Shown: one piece after another, positions 1 to 8,528 of the stretch | How the letters are laid out: the number at the start of each line of letters is the position of its first letter | How positions within the stretch are numbered: the first letter of the stretch is position 1 | Source of the DNA: CAZDGV01 sp964505195 | GTDB taxonomy: Bacteria > Bacteroidota > Bacteroidia > Chitinophagales > Chitinophagaceae | Direction of reading: 5' to 3' | NCBI GenBank assembly: GCA_964505195.1 | Contig: CAZDGV010000005.1 | Coordinates: 34,085 to 98,084 of the forward strand | DNA length: 64,000 bases | Program-made: the position numbers and the translations under genes | The notes under the pieces: generated by a model | The model's input: only the letters and a program-made list of their open reading frames with translations | Databases searched by the model: none | Told to the model about the DNA's origin: nothing

Positions 1-60
1 GCGTCGTTGGTTCCAAAGAACCACCCGCTGATCAAGGAAAGTGTGATTCATCATACATAA
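1..60 (+). CDS. C-terminal fragment of an ActF-like quinol:cytochrome c oxidoreductase subunit
   Basis: An open frame runs from the window edge to a TAA at 58-60 and encodes 19 residues ending in HPLIKESVIHHT. Its position immediately before coxB and its basic, His-containing tail fit the end of ActF, the last membrane subunit of Alternative Complex III, which precedes cox genes in many Bacteroidota. Only the tail is visible, so the call rests on context and on memory of how ActF proteins end. Confidence 0.5.
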   Translation, partial: ASLVPKNHPLIKESVIHHT

Positions 61-116
61 GAGCAATAAGAAAAGAGAAAACTTAAGAGACAGAAACGAT
101 AAATACAAAAGTTGGT

Positions 117-1181
117 ATGACAACAACTACCTATTTAGTAATTGCAGCCGCCATTTTGGTGTTTGTGGTAATTTTTCAAATTGCCAAAGCCAGTGAATAT
201 GTAAGTGTGCTGAAAGGAGAGGATCAGGCAAGAAAGCAGTCCAATAAAATCAATGCTGCCCTCTTGCTGGGCTTCATGATCTTTGGACTTATTGGAGTAT
301 GGTATTGCAATAAAATTCTTTTTAAGCAAACCTTATTTCCGCAGGGTTCCGCTTCTGTAGAAGGCGAAAAGATCGATGAGATGCTTTGGATGACCATTGC
401 TGTTACCGGTGTAGTATTCATTATTACACAGGTGCTGCTGTTTTATTTCGCCTGGAAGTATCAGGAAAAAGAAGGACGTACATCTTACTATTTCCCGCAC
501 AATAATAAGCTGGAAGTAATTTGGACAGTTGTACCAGCCATCGCACTTACTGTATTGGTGGTATACGGACTTAAATTTTGGTTTCAGATTACAGCCGATG
601 CTCCCAAAGGTGCTATGACGGTTGAAATTGTGGGCAAGCAGTTCGGTTGGATTATGCGCTATCCGGGTAAAGACGGTAAGTTTGGAAAGACCTATTTCAG
701 AAATATCAACGACGAGCAAAATAATTCTTTGGGTCAGATCTGGGATGATCAGGCCAATTTCGATGATGTCGTAACTACTCAAACTATGTATATCGTGAAA
801 GGTCGTCCGGTAAAACTCATCATCGGCAGCCGCGATGTAATTCACGATGTGGGTTTGTCGCATTTCCGAATGAAAATGGATGCTGTTCCCGGTATTCCCA
901 CTACGCTCTGGTTTACGCCTAAGTACACTACTAAAGAAATGAAACAGCGTACAGGAAACCCAGATTTTCTTTATGAAATTTCATGCGATCAGATGTGCGG
1001 AAACGGACATTATTCCATGAAGGGAATTATTGAAGTAGTAACACAGGAAGAATTTGATTTGTGGATGGCCAAGCAAAAGCCAAATTATTACGTGGCATTC
1101 CCCGACAAAGATCCTTCCACCCAACCGGCGGTGCCTGCTGCAGATACAACGCAGCGCGCCATCGCATCGGCTAAATTTTAA
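117..1181 (+). CDS. coxB: Cytochrome c oxidase subunit II
   Basis: The 354-residue protein carries the CuA centre that accepts electrons from cytochrome c for the aa3-type oxidase. The CuA motif C-x3-C-x3-H-x2-M is complete in CDQMCGNGHYSM near residue 290, with the upstream ligand His in IHDVGLSHF. There are three hydrophobic N-terminal segments (about residues 5-25, 48-65 and 95-115) instead of the usual two, followed by the periplasmic cupredoxin domain. No heme c motif follows, so it is not a caa3-type fusion. It opens the cox operon; coxA begins 41 bp after its stop. Confidence 0.96.
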   Translation: MTTTTYLVIAAAILVFVVIFQIAKASEYVSVLKGEDQARKQSNKINAALLLGFMIFGLIGVWYCNKILFKQTLFPQGSASVEGEKIDEMLWMTIAVTGVVFIITQVLLFYFAWKYQEKEGRTSYYFPHNNKLEVIWTVVPAIALTVLVVYGLKFWFQITADAPKGAMTVEIVGKQFGWIMRYPGKDGKFGKTYFRNINDEQNNSLGQIWDDQANFDDVVTTQTMYIVKGRPVKLIIGSRDVIHDVGLSHFRMKMDAVPGIPTTLWFTPKYTTKEMKQRTGNPDFLYEISCDQMCGNGHYSMKGIIEVVTQEEFDLWMAKQKPNYYVAFPDKDPSTQPAVPAADTTQRAIASAKF

Positions 1182-1222
1182 ACAGACTATCTTGTCAATA
1201 TAAAGCGCACAAAGACAAAAGT

Positions 1223-3040
1223 ATGAGTAGCGAAGCAACAAATGTACAGGCAACGTCAGTAGCTCTTCCGCATGAAACACATCAGGAAGCAGCGCATCAT
1301 GGTCATCACCATGAAACCTTTATTTCCAAGTACATCTTCAGTCAGGATCACAAAATGATCGGTAAGCAGTTTTTGATTACCGGTATGTTTTGGGCTTTAC
1401 TGGGTGGCTTCTTTTCAGTGATCTTCCGTTTGCAACTCGGTTTTCCCGATGCGCGTTTCCCCTGGATGGAAGAGTTGCTGGGACAGTGGGCTAAAGGCGG
1501 TCAGCTTCAGCCAGAAGCATACTATGCGCTGGTTACCATGCACGGTACCGTGTTGGTATTTTTTGTTCTTACAGCAGGCTTGAGCGGAACCTTTTCCAAT
1601 ATTCTCATTCCACTGCAGGTGGGTGCAAGAGATATGGCTTCGCCATTTATGAATATGCTTTCCTACTGGTTCTTCTTCACTGCCAGTATTGTAATGATTT
1701 CATCCATATTTGTGCAAACAGGTCCTTTTAGTGGTGGCTGGACGGCATACCCTCCGCTTAGTGCACTTGGCGATGCATCGCCCGGTTCAAAAGTAGGTAT
1801 GGATCTATGGCTGATTTCCATGGCGCTGTTCGTGGTTTCTTCTTTGTTAGGAGGCCTGAATTACATTGCTACCGTACTTAACATGCGTACCAAGGGTATG
1901 ACGATGACACGTTTGCCACTTACCATTTGGGCGTTTTTCTTTACTGCCGTGTTGGGAGTACTTTCCTTCCCGGTACTTTTCTCAGGATTCATCCTGCTGA
2001 TTTTCGATCGTCATTTTGGAACCAGCTTTTACTTGAGCGACATATTTATTAACGGACAGGCCTTGCCGAATGAAGGCGGTAGTGCTATTTTGTATCAGCA
2101 CCTCTTCTGGTTCTTAGGCCACCCCGAAGTATATATCATTCTGTTGCCTGCAATGGGAATGGTTTCGGAAATTTTATCTGTAAACAGTCGCAAGCCCATT
2201 TTCGGATATATGGCCATGGTGGGTTCTTTGTTTGCTATTGCTATACTGGCCTTCTTGGTATGGGCACACCATATGTTTGTAACCGGACTCAATCCTTTCT
2301 TAGGTGCTTTCTTCGTGTTACTCACATTGTTGATTGCGGTACCCTCTGCTATTAAAGTGTTTAACTGGATAACTACTATATGGAAGGGCAACCTGCGCTT
2401 TACACCGGGAATGCTTTTTGCACTCGGCTTTGTGAGTTTGTTTATCTCAGGTGGTTTAACAGGGATCTTCCTTGGGAACTCAGCACTTGATATTCACCTG
2501 CACGATACCTACTTTGTAATTGCACACTTCCATATTGTAATGGGTGTTGCTTCCATGTTCGGCATGTTTGCAGGCATCTATCATTGGTTCCCCAAAATGT
2601 ATGGTCGCTACTTGAACAACACGCTTGGTTATATTCACTTTTGGGCAACCATCATTGGTGCGTACCTGATTTTCTGGCCCATGCACTACGAAGGGTTAGC
2701 GGGTATGCCACGCCGTTATTACAAATTTGATATTTGGGAATCGTTCAAGCAATTCGGCGAGTTGAATGTATTCATAAGCGTAGTATCGATCATCGTGTTT
2801 TTGGTGCAAATCCTTTTCTTGATCAACTTCTTCTACAGCATTTTCAAGGGTAGAAAAGTTACCAATCCTAATCCATGGGGCGCTAATACACTTGAGTGGA
2901 CAACCCCCATCAATCCGGGTCATGGTAATTGGGAAGGTGAAATTCCAGAGGTATATCGCTGGGCGTATGATTATGGTAAGGATGGAAAAGAGTACATTCC
3001 TCAAACCACGCCTGTAAGTGCTGACGAAAGCAAGCACTAA
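1223..3040 (+). CDS. coxA: Cytochrome c oxidase subunit I
   Basis: The 605-residue catalytic subunit of a heme-copper oxidase reduces oxygen and pumps protons. It has about twelve membrane helices. The CuB/Tyr motif GHPEVY with its Glu, the second CuB motif WAHHMF, and the heme-ligand stretch HDTYFVIAHFH are all present, which marks an A-family enzyme. GARDMASPF matches the D-channel entrance. The cytoplasmic N terminus is His-rich (HHGHHHE near residue 27), a possible metal-binding tail. It lies between coxB and the heme farnesyltransferase gene. Confidence 0.97.
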   Translation: MSSEATNVQATSVALPHETHQEAAHHGHHHETFISKYIFSQDHKMIGKQFLITGMFWALLGGFFSVIFRLQLGFPDARFPWMEELLGQWAKGGQLQPEAYYALVTMHGTVLVFFVLTAGLSGTFSNILIPLQVGARDMASPFMNMLSYWFFFTASIVMISSIFVQTGPFSGGWTAYPPLSALGDASPGSKVGMDLWLISMALFVVSSLLGGLNYIATVLNMRTKGMTMTRLPLTIWAFFFTAVLGVLSFPVLFSGFILLIFDRHFGTSFYLSDIFINGQALPNEGGSAILYQHLFWFLGHPEVYIILLPAMGMVSEILSVNSRKPIFGYMAMVGSLFAIAILAFLVWAHHMFVTGLNPFLGAFFVLLTLLIAVPSAIKVFNWITTIWKGNLRFTPGMLFALGFVSLFISGGLTGIFLGNSALDIHLHDTYFVIAHFHIVMGVASMFGMFAGIYHWFPKMYGRYLNNTLGYIHFWATIIGAYLIFWPMHYEGLAGMPRRYYKFDIWESFKQFGELNVFISVVSIIVFLVQILFLINFFYSIFKGRKVTNPNPWGANTLEWTTPINPGHGNWEGEIPEVYRWAYDYGKDGKEYIPQTTPVSADESKH

Positions 3041-3098
3041 ACAGTGTTAAGAGGATTAAAGCAAGTTGTTTCAAAAAGAAACAACGATAAAACATAAA

Positions 3099-4019
3099 GT
3101 GAACCACACAGAAACTTCATCCAGCACAGAACAAAGCAAATCTTCACCTTTTGTTCAAAAGCGTAAAGATTATGCGCAGCTGATGAAGTTCACACTGAGT
3201 TTCACGGTGGTATTTAGCGCAGTAATTGCATACTTGCTTGCGCCGAATGTGGTGGATTATCATTTAGGAAGTATTCTCCTTCTTTTTTTGGGAGGAATGC
3301 TGGTAACGGGAAGTGCGAATGCAATCAATCAGATTGCAGAAAAAGATACAGACGCAGTGATGCAACGCACTGCAAACAGACCGGTGGCGAGCGGAAGAAT
3401 GAGTGTGAAAGAAGCCAGCGCCTTTGCGCTGATTGCCGGTGTAACAGGCTCTTTGATTTTAGGTTTGTATTTCAGCGGATATGCGGCCGCCCTGGCATTG
3501 CTGAGTTTGTTTATTTATGGGTATGTATATACACCCCTAAAAAAAGTAAACGCAATTGCTGTGTTGGTGGGTGCCATTCCCGGAGCGCTTCCCTGCCTCA
3601 TTGGATGGGCAGCAGCTTACAACGAAAATGCTTTTTCGTGGACCGGCGGATGGGTATTGTTTGCCATGCAGTTTCTCTGGCAATTTCCGCATTTTTGGGC
3701 CATTGCATGGGTAGCTCATGGCGACTACAGCAAGGCAGGCTTTAAGCTCCTCCCTTCGCAGCAGGGTCCTACGAAATTCACCGCCATACAAACCATCATC
3801 TATGCATTGCTGATGATTCCGGTAGGCATTTTGCCCTATCTCATTGGAATGAGCGGAATGATTAGCATGTGGGTTGTATTGCTGGCCAACATTTTTATGG
3901 TGGTTCAGTGTGTACGACTTTATTACAGCATGGATGTAAAAGCTGCAAGACGAGTAATGTTTAGCAGCTATTTATATCTGCCGATTGTTTTACTGGCATT
4001 ATTGGCAGATAAATTATAA
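3099..4019 (+). CDS. ctaB: Protoheme IX farnesyltransferase (heme O synthase)
   Basis: This UbiA-family membrane prenyltransferase makes heme O from heme B for the adjacent oxidase. The Asp-rich motif appears as NQIAEKDTDAVMQRT, with a second motif around YTPLKKVN and HFWAIAW further on; about eight to nine membrane helices follow. There is no ATG near the start. The frame is open from a TTG at 3066, but a GTG at 3099 preceded by an A-rich stretch gives a more natural start, so I chose 3099 (306 residues). It is embedded in the cox operon. Confidence 0.93.
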   Translation: MNHTETSSSTEQSKSSPFVQKRKDYAQLMKFTLSFTVVFSAVIAYLLAPNVVDYHLGSILLLFLGGMLVTGSANAINQIAEKDTDAVMQRTANRPVASGRMSVKEASAFALIAGVTGSLILGLYFSGYAAALALLSLFIYGYVYTPLKKVNAIAVLVGAIPGALPCLIGWAAAYNENAFSWTGGWVLFAMQFLWQFPHFWAIAWVAHGDYSKAGFKLLPSQQGPTKFTAIQTIIYALLMIPVGILPYLIGMSGMISMWVVLLANIFMVVQCVRLYYSMDVKAARRVMFSSYLYLPIVLLALLADKL

Positions 4020-4031
4020 AGAAAGAATTGG

Positions 4032-4598
4032 ATGCAACAGGCAATGACAGAGCGTAATAATAAGATGCACCCTCACAAATTCACTTTGTGGGTAGCAATC
4101 GGCAGTATCGTAATGATGTTTGCTGGTTTTACCAGTGCCTATATTGTAAAGAGCAATCAGGCCAACTGGCAACCTGTGCAGATGCCTGTTATTTTTTATG
4201 CATCTACCGCCCTGATACTTGCTAGCAGCGTTACCATGCAAATTGCGCTGCGCGCTTTTAAAGAAAGGGAAATGTCGCGCTATCGTACCATGATGGCATT
4301 TACATTGCTCCTCGGCATTTCATTTATTGTTATTCAAAGCATGGGCTTTGCGGAATTATGGTCAACCAATATCACATTCCGCGAAAGCATTGCGGGCTCT
4401 TTTTTCTATATTATCACAGGTATGCACGCACTGCATGTGTTAGGAGGAGTGATTGCCTTGCTGGTGATATTTTTCAGAGTGTATCATCGCAACACACGCT
4501 ATTATAGCGCAGTACCGGTGGAAGTAGTGAGTACATACTGGCATTTTGTTGACATACTTTGGTTGTATTTGTTTGTCTTCTTTATGCTGGTATCATAA
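4032..4598 (+). CDS. Cytochrome c oxidase subunit III family protein (first copy)
   Basis: The 188-residue protein has five predicted membrane helices and the subunit III C-terminal signature STYWHFVDILWLYLF. It starts 12 bp after ctaB. It is shorter than classical seven-helix subunit III and resembles the five-helix CyoC/CoxO type. A second, longer subunit III paralogue follows directly, so this oxidase is encoded with two subunit III-like proteins. An alternative ATG lies a few codons downstream. Confidence 0.9.
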   Translation: MQQAMTERNNKMHPHKFTLWVAIGSIVMMFAGFTSAYIVKSNQANWQPVQMPVIFYASTALILASSVTMQIALRAFKEREMSRYRTMMAFTLLLGISFIVIQSMGFAELWSTNITFRESIAGSFFYIITGMHALHVLGGVIALLVIFFRVYHRNTRYYSAVPVEVVSTYWHFVDILWLYLFVFFMLVS

Positions 4599-4631
4599 AT
4601 AATTATTGAAGAATCTATAAATCGTCAATAC

Positions 4632-5306
4632 ATGGAACAAGCAGTACCTGCAGGTCATAAATGGTGGGGGGGAGGAAAAAGTCCCTTCAACGTTGAGTAT
4701 GGAAAGCTGATGATGTGGTATTTCCTTATGAGCGATGCCTTTACTTTTGGTGCGTTTCTCATTTCGTACGGAACGATCCGTTTTTCAAGCAATTCATGGC
4801 CTGACCCCAATGAAGTTTTCAACTCATTTCCCGGTTTGGAAGGTATGAACCTGCCATTGGCTTTTGTGAGTTTGATGACTTTTATTCTGATTGTAAGTTC
4901 TGTTACCATGGTGCTTGCAGTGCATGAGGGACATCACAACAATCGCAAAGGCGTTCAGAAATGGCTTGCATGGACGATTGTGGGAGGTATTGCTTTCTTA
5001 GCCTGTCAGGCTTGGGAGTGGACGCACCTTCACCATCAGGGTGCATGGTGGGGCCGCAACCCTTTCCCTAATGCTGATGGCACCGTAGCGCATACCGGCT
5101 TCGCTAATTACTTTTTTACCATTACCGGATTTCATGGCTTTCACGTATTATCGGGTGTTGTCATAAACATCATCGCATATATCATGACCCTTCAGGGTGT
5201 GTTTGAGCGTCGTGGACATTATCTCATGATTGAAAAAGTGGGTTTGTACTGGCACTTTGTGGATCTGGTTTGGGTGTTTGTATTTCTTTGCTTTTATCTT
5301 ATTTGA
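4632..5306 (+). CDS. coxC: Cytochrome c oxidase subunit III (second copy)
   Basis: This 224-residue membrane protein has the same C-terminal signature as its upstream neighbour (GLYWHFVDLVWVFVF) plus ITGFHGFHVLSG and a HEGHHNN loop typical of heme-copper oxidase subunit III. It has about five to six helices. The gene begins 33 bp after the first subunit III gene and precedes subunit IV. The pair looks like an old tandem duplication with divergent N-terminal halves. Confidence 0.93.
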   Translation: MEQAVPAGHKWWGGGKSPFNVEYGKLMMWYFLMSDAFTFGAFLISYGTIRFSSNSWPDPNEVFNSFPGLEGMNLPLAFVSLMTFILIVSSVTMVLAVHEGHHNNRKGVQKWLAWTIVGGIAFLACQAWEWTHLHHQGAWWGRNPFPNADGTVAHTGFANYFFTITGFHGFHVLSGVVINIIAYIMTLQGVFERRGHYLMIEKVGLYWHFVDLVWVFVFLCFYLI

Positions 5307-5334
5307 TCAATCAATATTTTAACGCATCAACAAT

Positions 5335-5757
5335 ATGGAACAACATAATAGTTTATCTGAAGTTAGTTTTCACCACGAACCGGCACAGGACAGCGTGAAG
5401 CGCATCATTCGCACTACAGTGATCCTTTCCGTGATTACCATCATTGAATTGGCGCTCGGCTTCTGGATTTATGAAATTCATAAAGGCGCACATCCCAGTG
5501 CAGGATTGGTATTGGGTATTAAGGGTGTAATTATTATTCTTTCTTTGGCAAAAGCGTTTTATATCGTTTCCATTTTTATGCACCTGGGTGATGAGATTCG
5601 TAATCTTATTATGACCATTGTGGTTCCCCTTTTGCTTTTCGTTTGGTTTATCATCGCCTTTCTGGCCGATGGTAACTCTTGGAAGAATTTGCGCAACGAA
5701 TACAAGCCCAAAGATGCCGTTAAGCAGGAGCAAACTCCGCACGGCGGCGGACACTGA
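5335..5757 (+). CDS. coxD: Cytochrome c oxidase subunit IV family protein
   Basis: This 140-residue small membrane subunit has three hydrophobic segments (about residues 24-45, 55-80 and 90-112) and a family-typical HLGDE in the loop between the last two. A His/Gly-rich tail (HGGGH) ends the protein. It is the last gene before a strong hairpin terminator and completes the coxB-A-ctaB-III-III-IV operon. Confidence 0.9.
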   Translation: MEQHNSLSEVSFHHEPAQDSVKRIIRTTVILSVITIIELALGFWIYEIHKGAHPSAGLVLGIKGVIIILSLAKAFYIVSIFMHLGDEIRNLIMTIVVPLLLFVWFIIAFLADGNSWKNLRNEYKPKDAVKQEQTPHGGGH

Positions 5758-5781
5758 GCAAGAATTTTTTTAACTATCAGT

Positions 5782-5825
5782 ATCCCGACCCCCGGTATAA
5801 TGCCACGGATCGGGATGCTTTTTTT
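5782..5825 (+). terminator. Intrinsic terminator after the cox operon
   Basis: The inverted repeat ATCCCGA (5782-5788) / TCGGGAT (5810-5816) is followed by GC and a run of seven T. It separates the cox genes from the SCO gene that starts 24 bp later. Confidence 0.8.
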
Positions 5826-5848
5826 AAACAGCGGTAGAAAGATTGTAT

Positions 5849-6547
5849 ATGAGTAAGAATGCTGTTTTAGGATTGATACTGGTGGCGGCGCTTCCCCTCA
5901 CTGCCTATCTGATTGTGAAAACACTCAGTGAGAAAAACGTGGACATGCCACGTCGCTATTTTTATGATTCGGTAGTTGAGAAAACAGAGAAGGGAAAGTT
6001 GATCAACGATACTGCCTGGCATAAAATTTCCAATTTTAAACTTGTCAACCAACTCGGCGATACCATTAAAGCCGATCAGCTGAAAGGAAAGATACTTGTG
6101 GTAGATTTCTTTTTCACCCGCTGTCCTAATCCCTGCCCAACGCTTACGCGCAACATGAAAAAAATGCAGGATTCTTATTTGAACAGTGATTCGCTAGTAC
6201 AGTTTATTTCAATCACTGTGGATCCGGAGCGCGATAGTGTTGCAGCGTTAAAAAATTATGCTGATCGGTATCGCGTACGACATCATAACTGGTGGTTTCT
6301 TACGGGGAATAAAAAGGAAATTTACGACCTAGCATATCAGGAATTTAAAAGTGCCGTGATTGACGGAAAAGAAGTGGATACTGCTTTTTTGCATACCGAT
6401 AAATTTTATCTGCTCGATAAGTCGCGTGTAATACGTGGTTGGTACACAGGCACCGATGATGCAGCCCTTGCAAAGCTTGCCAAAGACATCGGCTTGCTGA
6501 TTTTGGAAAAAGACAAAAAGAAAAAAAGAAATCTCTTCAGAAAATAA
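5849..6547 (+). CDS. SCO1/SenC family copper chaperone (first copy)
   Basis: SCO proteins deliver copper to the CuA site of oxidase subunit II. This one (232 residues from the ATG at 5849; the frame also opens at a TTG two codons earlier) has an N-terminal membrane anchor, a thioredoxin-like fold and the copper-binding C-x3-C motif in FFFTRCPNPCP. The third ligand is probably the His of FLHTDKFYLLD. Its place directly after the cox operon supports a role in CuA assembly. A second SCO gene lies at about 40.8 kb. Confidence 0.93.
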   Translation: MSKNAVLGLILVAALPLTAYLIVKTLSEKNVDMPRRYFYDSVVEKTEKGKLINDTAWHKISNFKLVNQLGDTIKADQLKGKILVVDFFFTRCPNPCPTLTRNMKKMQDSYLNSDSLVQFISITVDPERDSVAALKNYADRYRVRHHNWWFLTGNKKEIYDLAYQEFKSAVIDGKEVDTAFLHTDKFYLLDKSRVIRGWYTGTDDAALAKLAKDIGLLILEKDKKKKRNLFRK

Positions 6548-6553
6548 AATACA

Positions 6554-7096
6554 ATGATCAATCCGATAATTAAAAAAAACGATAAGCTGGCTGCATGGTT
6601 AATTGGAGCCGTATCAGTAGTGGTTTTTGTTGTTGTAGTGATACTTGGCAGAGTGAAAGTAGAGGTAGACCTGGGCTTCGATAAACATGTGTTCGCGAAG
6701 ATCAATGCCATGATTAATTCAGCAGTTGCGGTATTGTTGCTGTTGGGACTTTGGTTTGCAAAAAGTAAAAAATACCTGCAGCACAAGCGTATGATGATGC
6801 TCGCGATCCTGCTTTCCGTCGGGTTTCTTCTATCTTATATCTGCCACCATTTATTTACCGGCGAAACAACCTTTGGCGGAGAGGGTGCGATCAGAATCGT
6901 TTACTATACCATCTTGATATCGCATATCTTTTTAGCGGGTGTCATACTTCCGTTCATTCTGTTTACTGCCTATCGTGCTTTAACGGCAGAGTGGCCGCTG
7001 CACCGCCGTTTAGCAAAATATACCTGGCCCTTGTGGTTTTATGTAGCAGTAACGGGTGTGGTTGTATATTGGATGATCAGTCCTTATTATCAGTAA
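6554..7096 (+). CDS. DUF420 family membrane protein
   Basis: The 180-residue protein has five hydrophobic segments and histidines in or near membrane regions (YICHHLF, HKRMMM, LISHIF, PLHRRL), as in the DUF420/YozB family, often found near cytochrome oxidase and SCO genes. It starts six bases after the SCO stop codon and is surely cotranscribed with it. Its biochemical role is not established; a part in oxidase assembly is an inference from position. Confidence 0.85.
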   Translation: MINPIIKKNDKLAAWLIGAVSVVVFVVVVILGRVKVEVDLGFDKHVFAKINAMINSAVAVLLLLGLWFAKSKKYLQHKRMMMLAILLSVGFLLSYICHHLFTGETTFGGEGAIRIVYYTILISHIFLAGVILPFILFTAYRALTAEWPLHRRLAKYTWPLWFYVAVTGVVVYWMISPYYQ

Positions 7097-7107
7097 GGCA
7101 TAGCATG

Positions 7108-7491
7108 TTATAGTGCTATTTCTGTGGCCGGATCCCAAAAAAGATTTTTAAAATCTACTACGGTATCTTTTTCAATTTTCACGCCATCTTTTTCTAGTAA
7201 TTCCTGCATGCGTGTGGGAGTTTCAAAATGATGTTTTCCCGTAAGCATACCGTTTCGGTTTACGACTCTTTGAGCAGGTACCGCAGGTGTTGCATGGTGT
7301 GATGCATTCATGGCCCAGCCCACCATGCGTGCCGAAAGCTTGGTTCCCAAATATGCAGCAATCGCACCATAGGTGCTTACCCTTCCTTTCGGTATTTGAC
7401 GAACAATGTCGTAAACATCCGTGAAAAAGTGATACGCTTTCGGATCAGATGAATCTTTAGTCTGCAGTTTTTTGGGATGCTTTTTTCTCAT
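7108..7491 (-). CDS. MGMT-family protein lacking the acceptor cysteine (alkyltransferase-like)
   Basis: The 127-residue protein matches the DNA-binding domain of O6-alkylguanine-DNA alkyltransferases: VRQIPKGRVSTYGAIAAYLG and the Asn-hinge region RVVNRNG. The acceptor site, PCHRV in true enzymes, is PAQRV here, so the transfer cysteine is absent. Such alkyltransferase-like proteins bind alkylated bases and flag them for excision repair. The frame stays open to 7638, but that extension is the antisense-free overlap with the upstream DUF5522 gene; the ATG at 7491 overlaps that gene by 35 bp. Confidence 0.88.
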   Translation of the reverse strand: MRKKHPKKLQTKDSSDPKAYHFFTDVYDIVRQIPKGRVSTYGAIAAYLGTKLSARMVGWAMNASHHATPAVPAQRVVNRNGMLTGKHHFETPTRMQELLEKDGVKIEKDTVVDFKNLFWDPATEIAL

Positions 7492-7672
7492 GTTCCCTTT
7501 TTTCTTGCAGCAGCAATTTACGTCTTGCCGGCGGAACATTTTCAAAATCGAAAGGGCAGTGCCTGCAGCCGTGTCCGCAGCAATAACCGCGCGCTTCGTG
7601 GTAGGCTGCCGTAAGTACAATGCAACCTTTGGCATCATAATAGTAATCCAATCCTTCTACTAGTTTCTTCAT
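7457..7672 (-). CDS. DUF5522 family small protein
   Basis: This 71-residue protein has the Cys/His-rich core GYCCGHGCRHCPF, probably a metal site, and a charged helical tail (RRKLLLQEKREHEKK). It matches the small Bacteroidota family DUF5522 as I remember it. Its 3' end overlaps the start of the alkyltransferase-like gene by 35 bp, suggesting translational coupling. Function unknown. Confidence 0.82.
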   Translation of the reverse strand: MKKLVEGLDYYYDAKGCIVLTAAYHEARGYCCGHGCRHCPFDFENVPPARRKLLLQEKREHEKKASQKTAD

Positions 7673-7712
7673 GTAAGTTCCCCGAGGGGTTAAAGAAGTC
7701 TAATTTAAAGGG

Positions 7713-7733
7713 AATAACCTCTTTACGGTTATT
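7713..7733. other. Inverted repeat between trmB and the DUF5522 gene
   Basis: A perfect 7-bp inverted repeat AATAACC / GGTTATT with a 7-base loop lies 36 bp past the trmB stop codon. It could be a weak terminator for trmB or part of the DUF5522 promoter region; there is no long T run on either strand. Confidence 0.35.
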
Positions 7734-7768
7734 TTGTTGAATGCAATATCCCGAAATGGTTGTTCTGA

Positions 7769-8476
7769 TTAGACCTTTTCCTTTTCAAATACCATTTCCT
7801 TCAGTTGGGAATCTTTTTCTTCCGAAAGGGCTAGCGCCGGTAATTGAAAACAGAGGTAGTGAATTCGGTTGCTTCCGGCAATATCTAGTGCTTCATAATG
7901 TGTTTTTATTTTCAGCTCTTCTGAAATGCATGACTGACTATAAACATCATCCATGTCTGCAACCAGTGGAAGCTGATATAGCTCAATAACAAGTTTGGTA
8001 AAGCGATAGAGCACCGGTGAGTCGGTTTTAAGATGAATACGTCCGTCGGCTTGGAGAAAACGCTGGTACTTTCTTAAAAAATTCGGGTGGGTCAGTCTCT
8101 TGCGCAATCTGGAACTGCGTAATTGCGGATCAGGGAAAGTAAGCCAAATTTCAGCTACCTCATTTTTTTCGAAGTATCCATCAATGCGGTCGATCTGCGT
8201 ACGCAGAAAACCAATATTCGATCGGTTTTCTTTCAAAGACGTTTTGGCGCCTACCCAAATTCTGTTGCCTTTTACATCAACACCAATAAAATTTCGTTCG
8301 GGATAAAGTCGCCCCAGTCCTAAAGCATATTCTCCTTTTCCGCAGGCAAGCTCAAGTGTAATGGGTGAGCTGTTATTAAAAAATTGATGCCATTTCCCAG
8401 CCATGTTTTCAGGGTACTGCAGCACATTGGGAAAGGTTTCGATTTCGGCAAAACGTATCAGTTTTTTTTGTCCCAT
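7769..8476 (-). CDS. trmB: tRNA (guanine46-N7)-methyltransferase
   Basis: TrmB places m7G at position 46 of tRNA using S-adenosylmethionine. The SAM site is seen as ELACGKGEYALGLG followed by NFIGVDVKGNRIW, and the catalytic/tRNA-binding stretch IWLTFPDPQ is conserved. The frame extends to a TTG at 8485, but Bacteroidota homologues begin MGQKKL, which is the ATG at 8476 (235 residues). Confidence 0.95.
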   Translation of the reverse strand: MGQKKLIRFAEIETFPNVLQYPENMAGKWHQFFNNSSPITLELACGKGEYALGLGRLYPERNFIGVDVKGNRIWVGAKTSLKENRSNIGFLRTQIDRIDGYFEKNEVAEIWLTFPDPQLRSSRLRKRLTHPNFLRKYQRFLQADGRIHLKTDSPVLYRFTKLVIELYQLPLVADMDDVYSQSCISEELKIKTHYEALDIAGSNRIHYLCFQLPALALSEEKDSQLKEMVFEKEKV

Positions 8477-8528
8477 GGCCGACAAAGGTACTAATCAGTG
8501 AACACTTTCAACAGTGTTAGCATTGTTC

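Noticed and set aside
7492..7638. N-terminal extension of the alkyltransferase-like frame
   Set aside because: The extension lies over the DUF5522 gene in another frame and has no family similarity; the ATG at 7491 starts the conserved domain.
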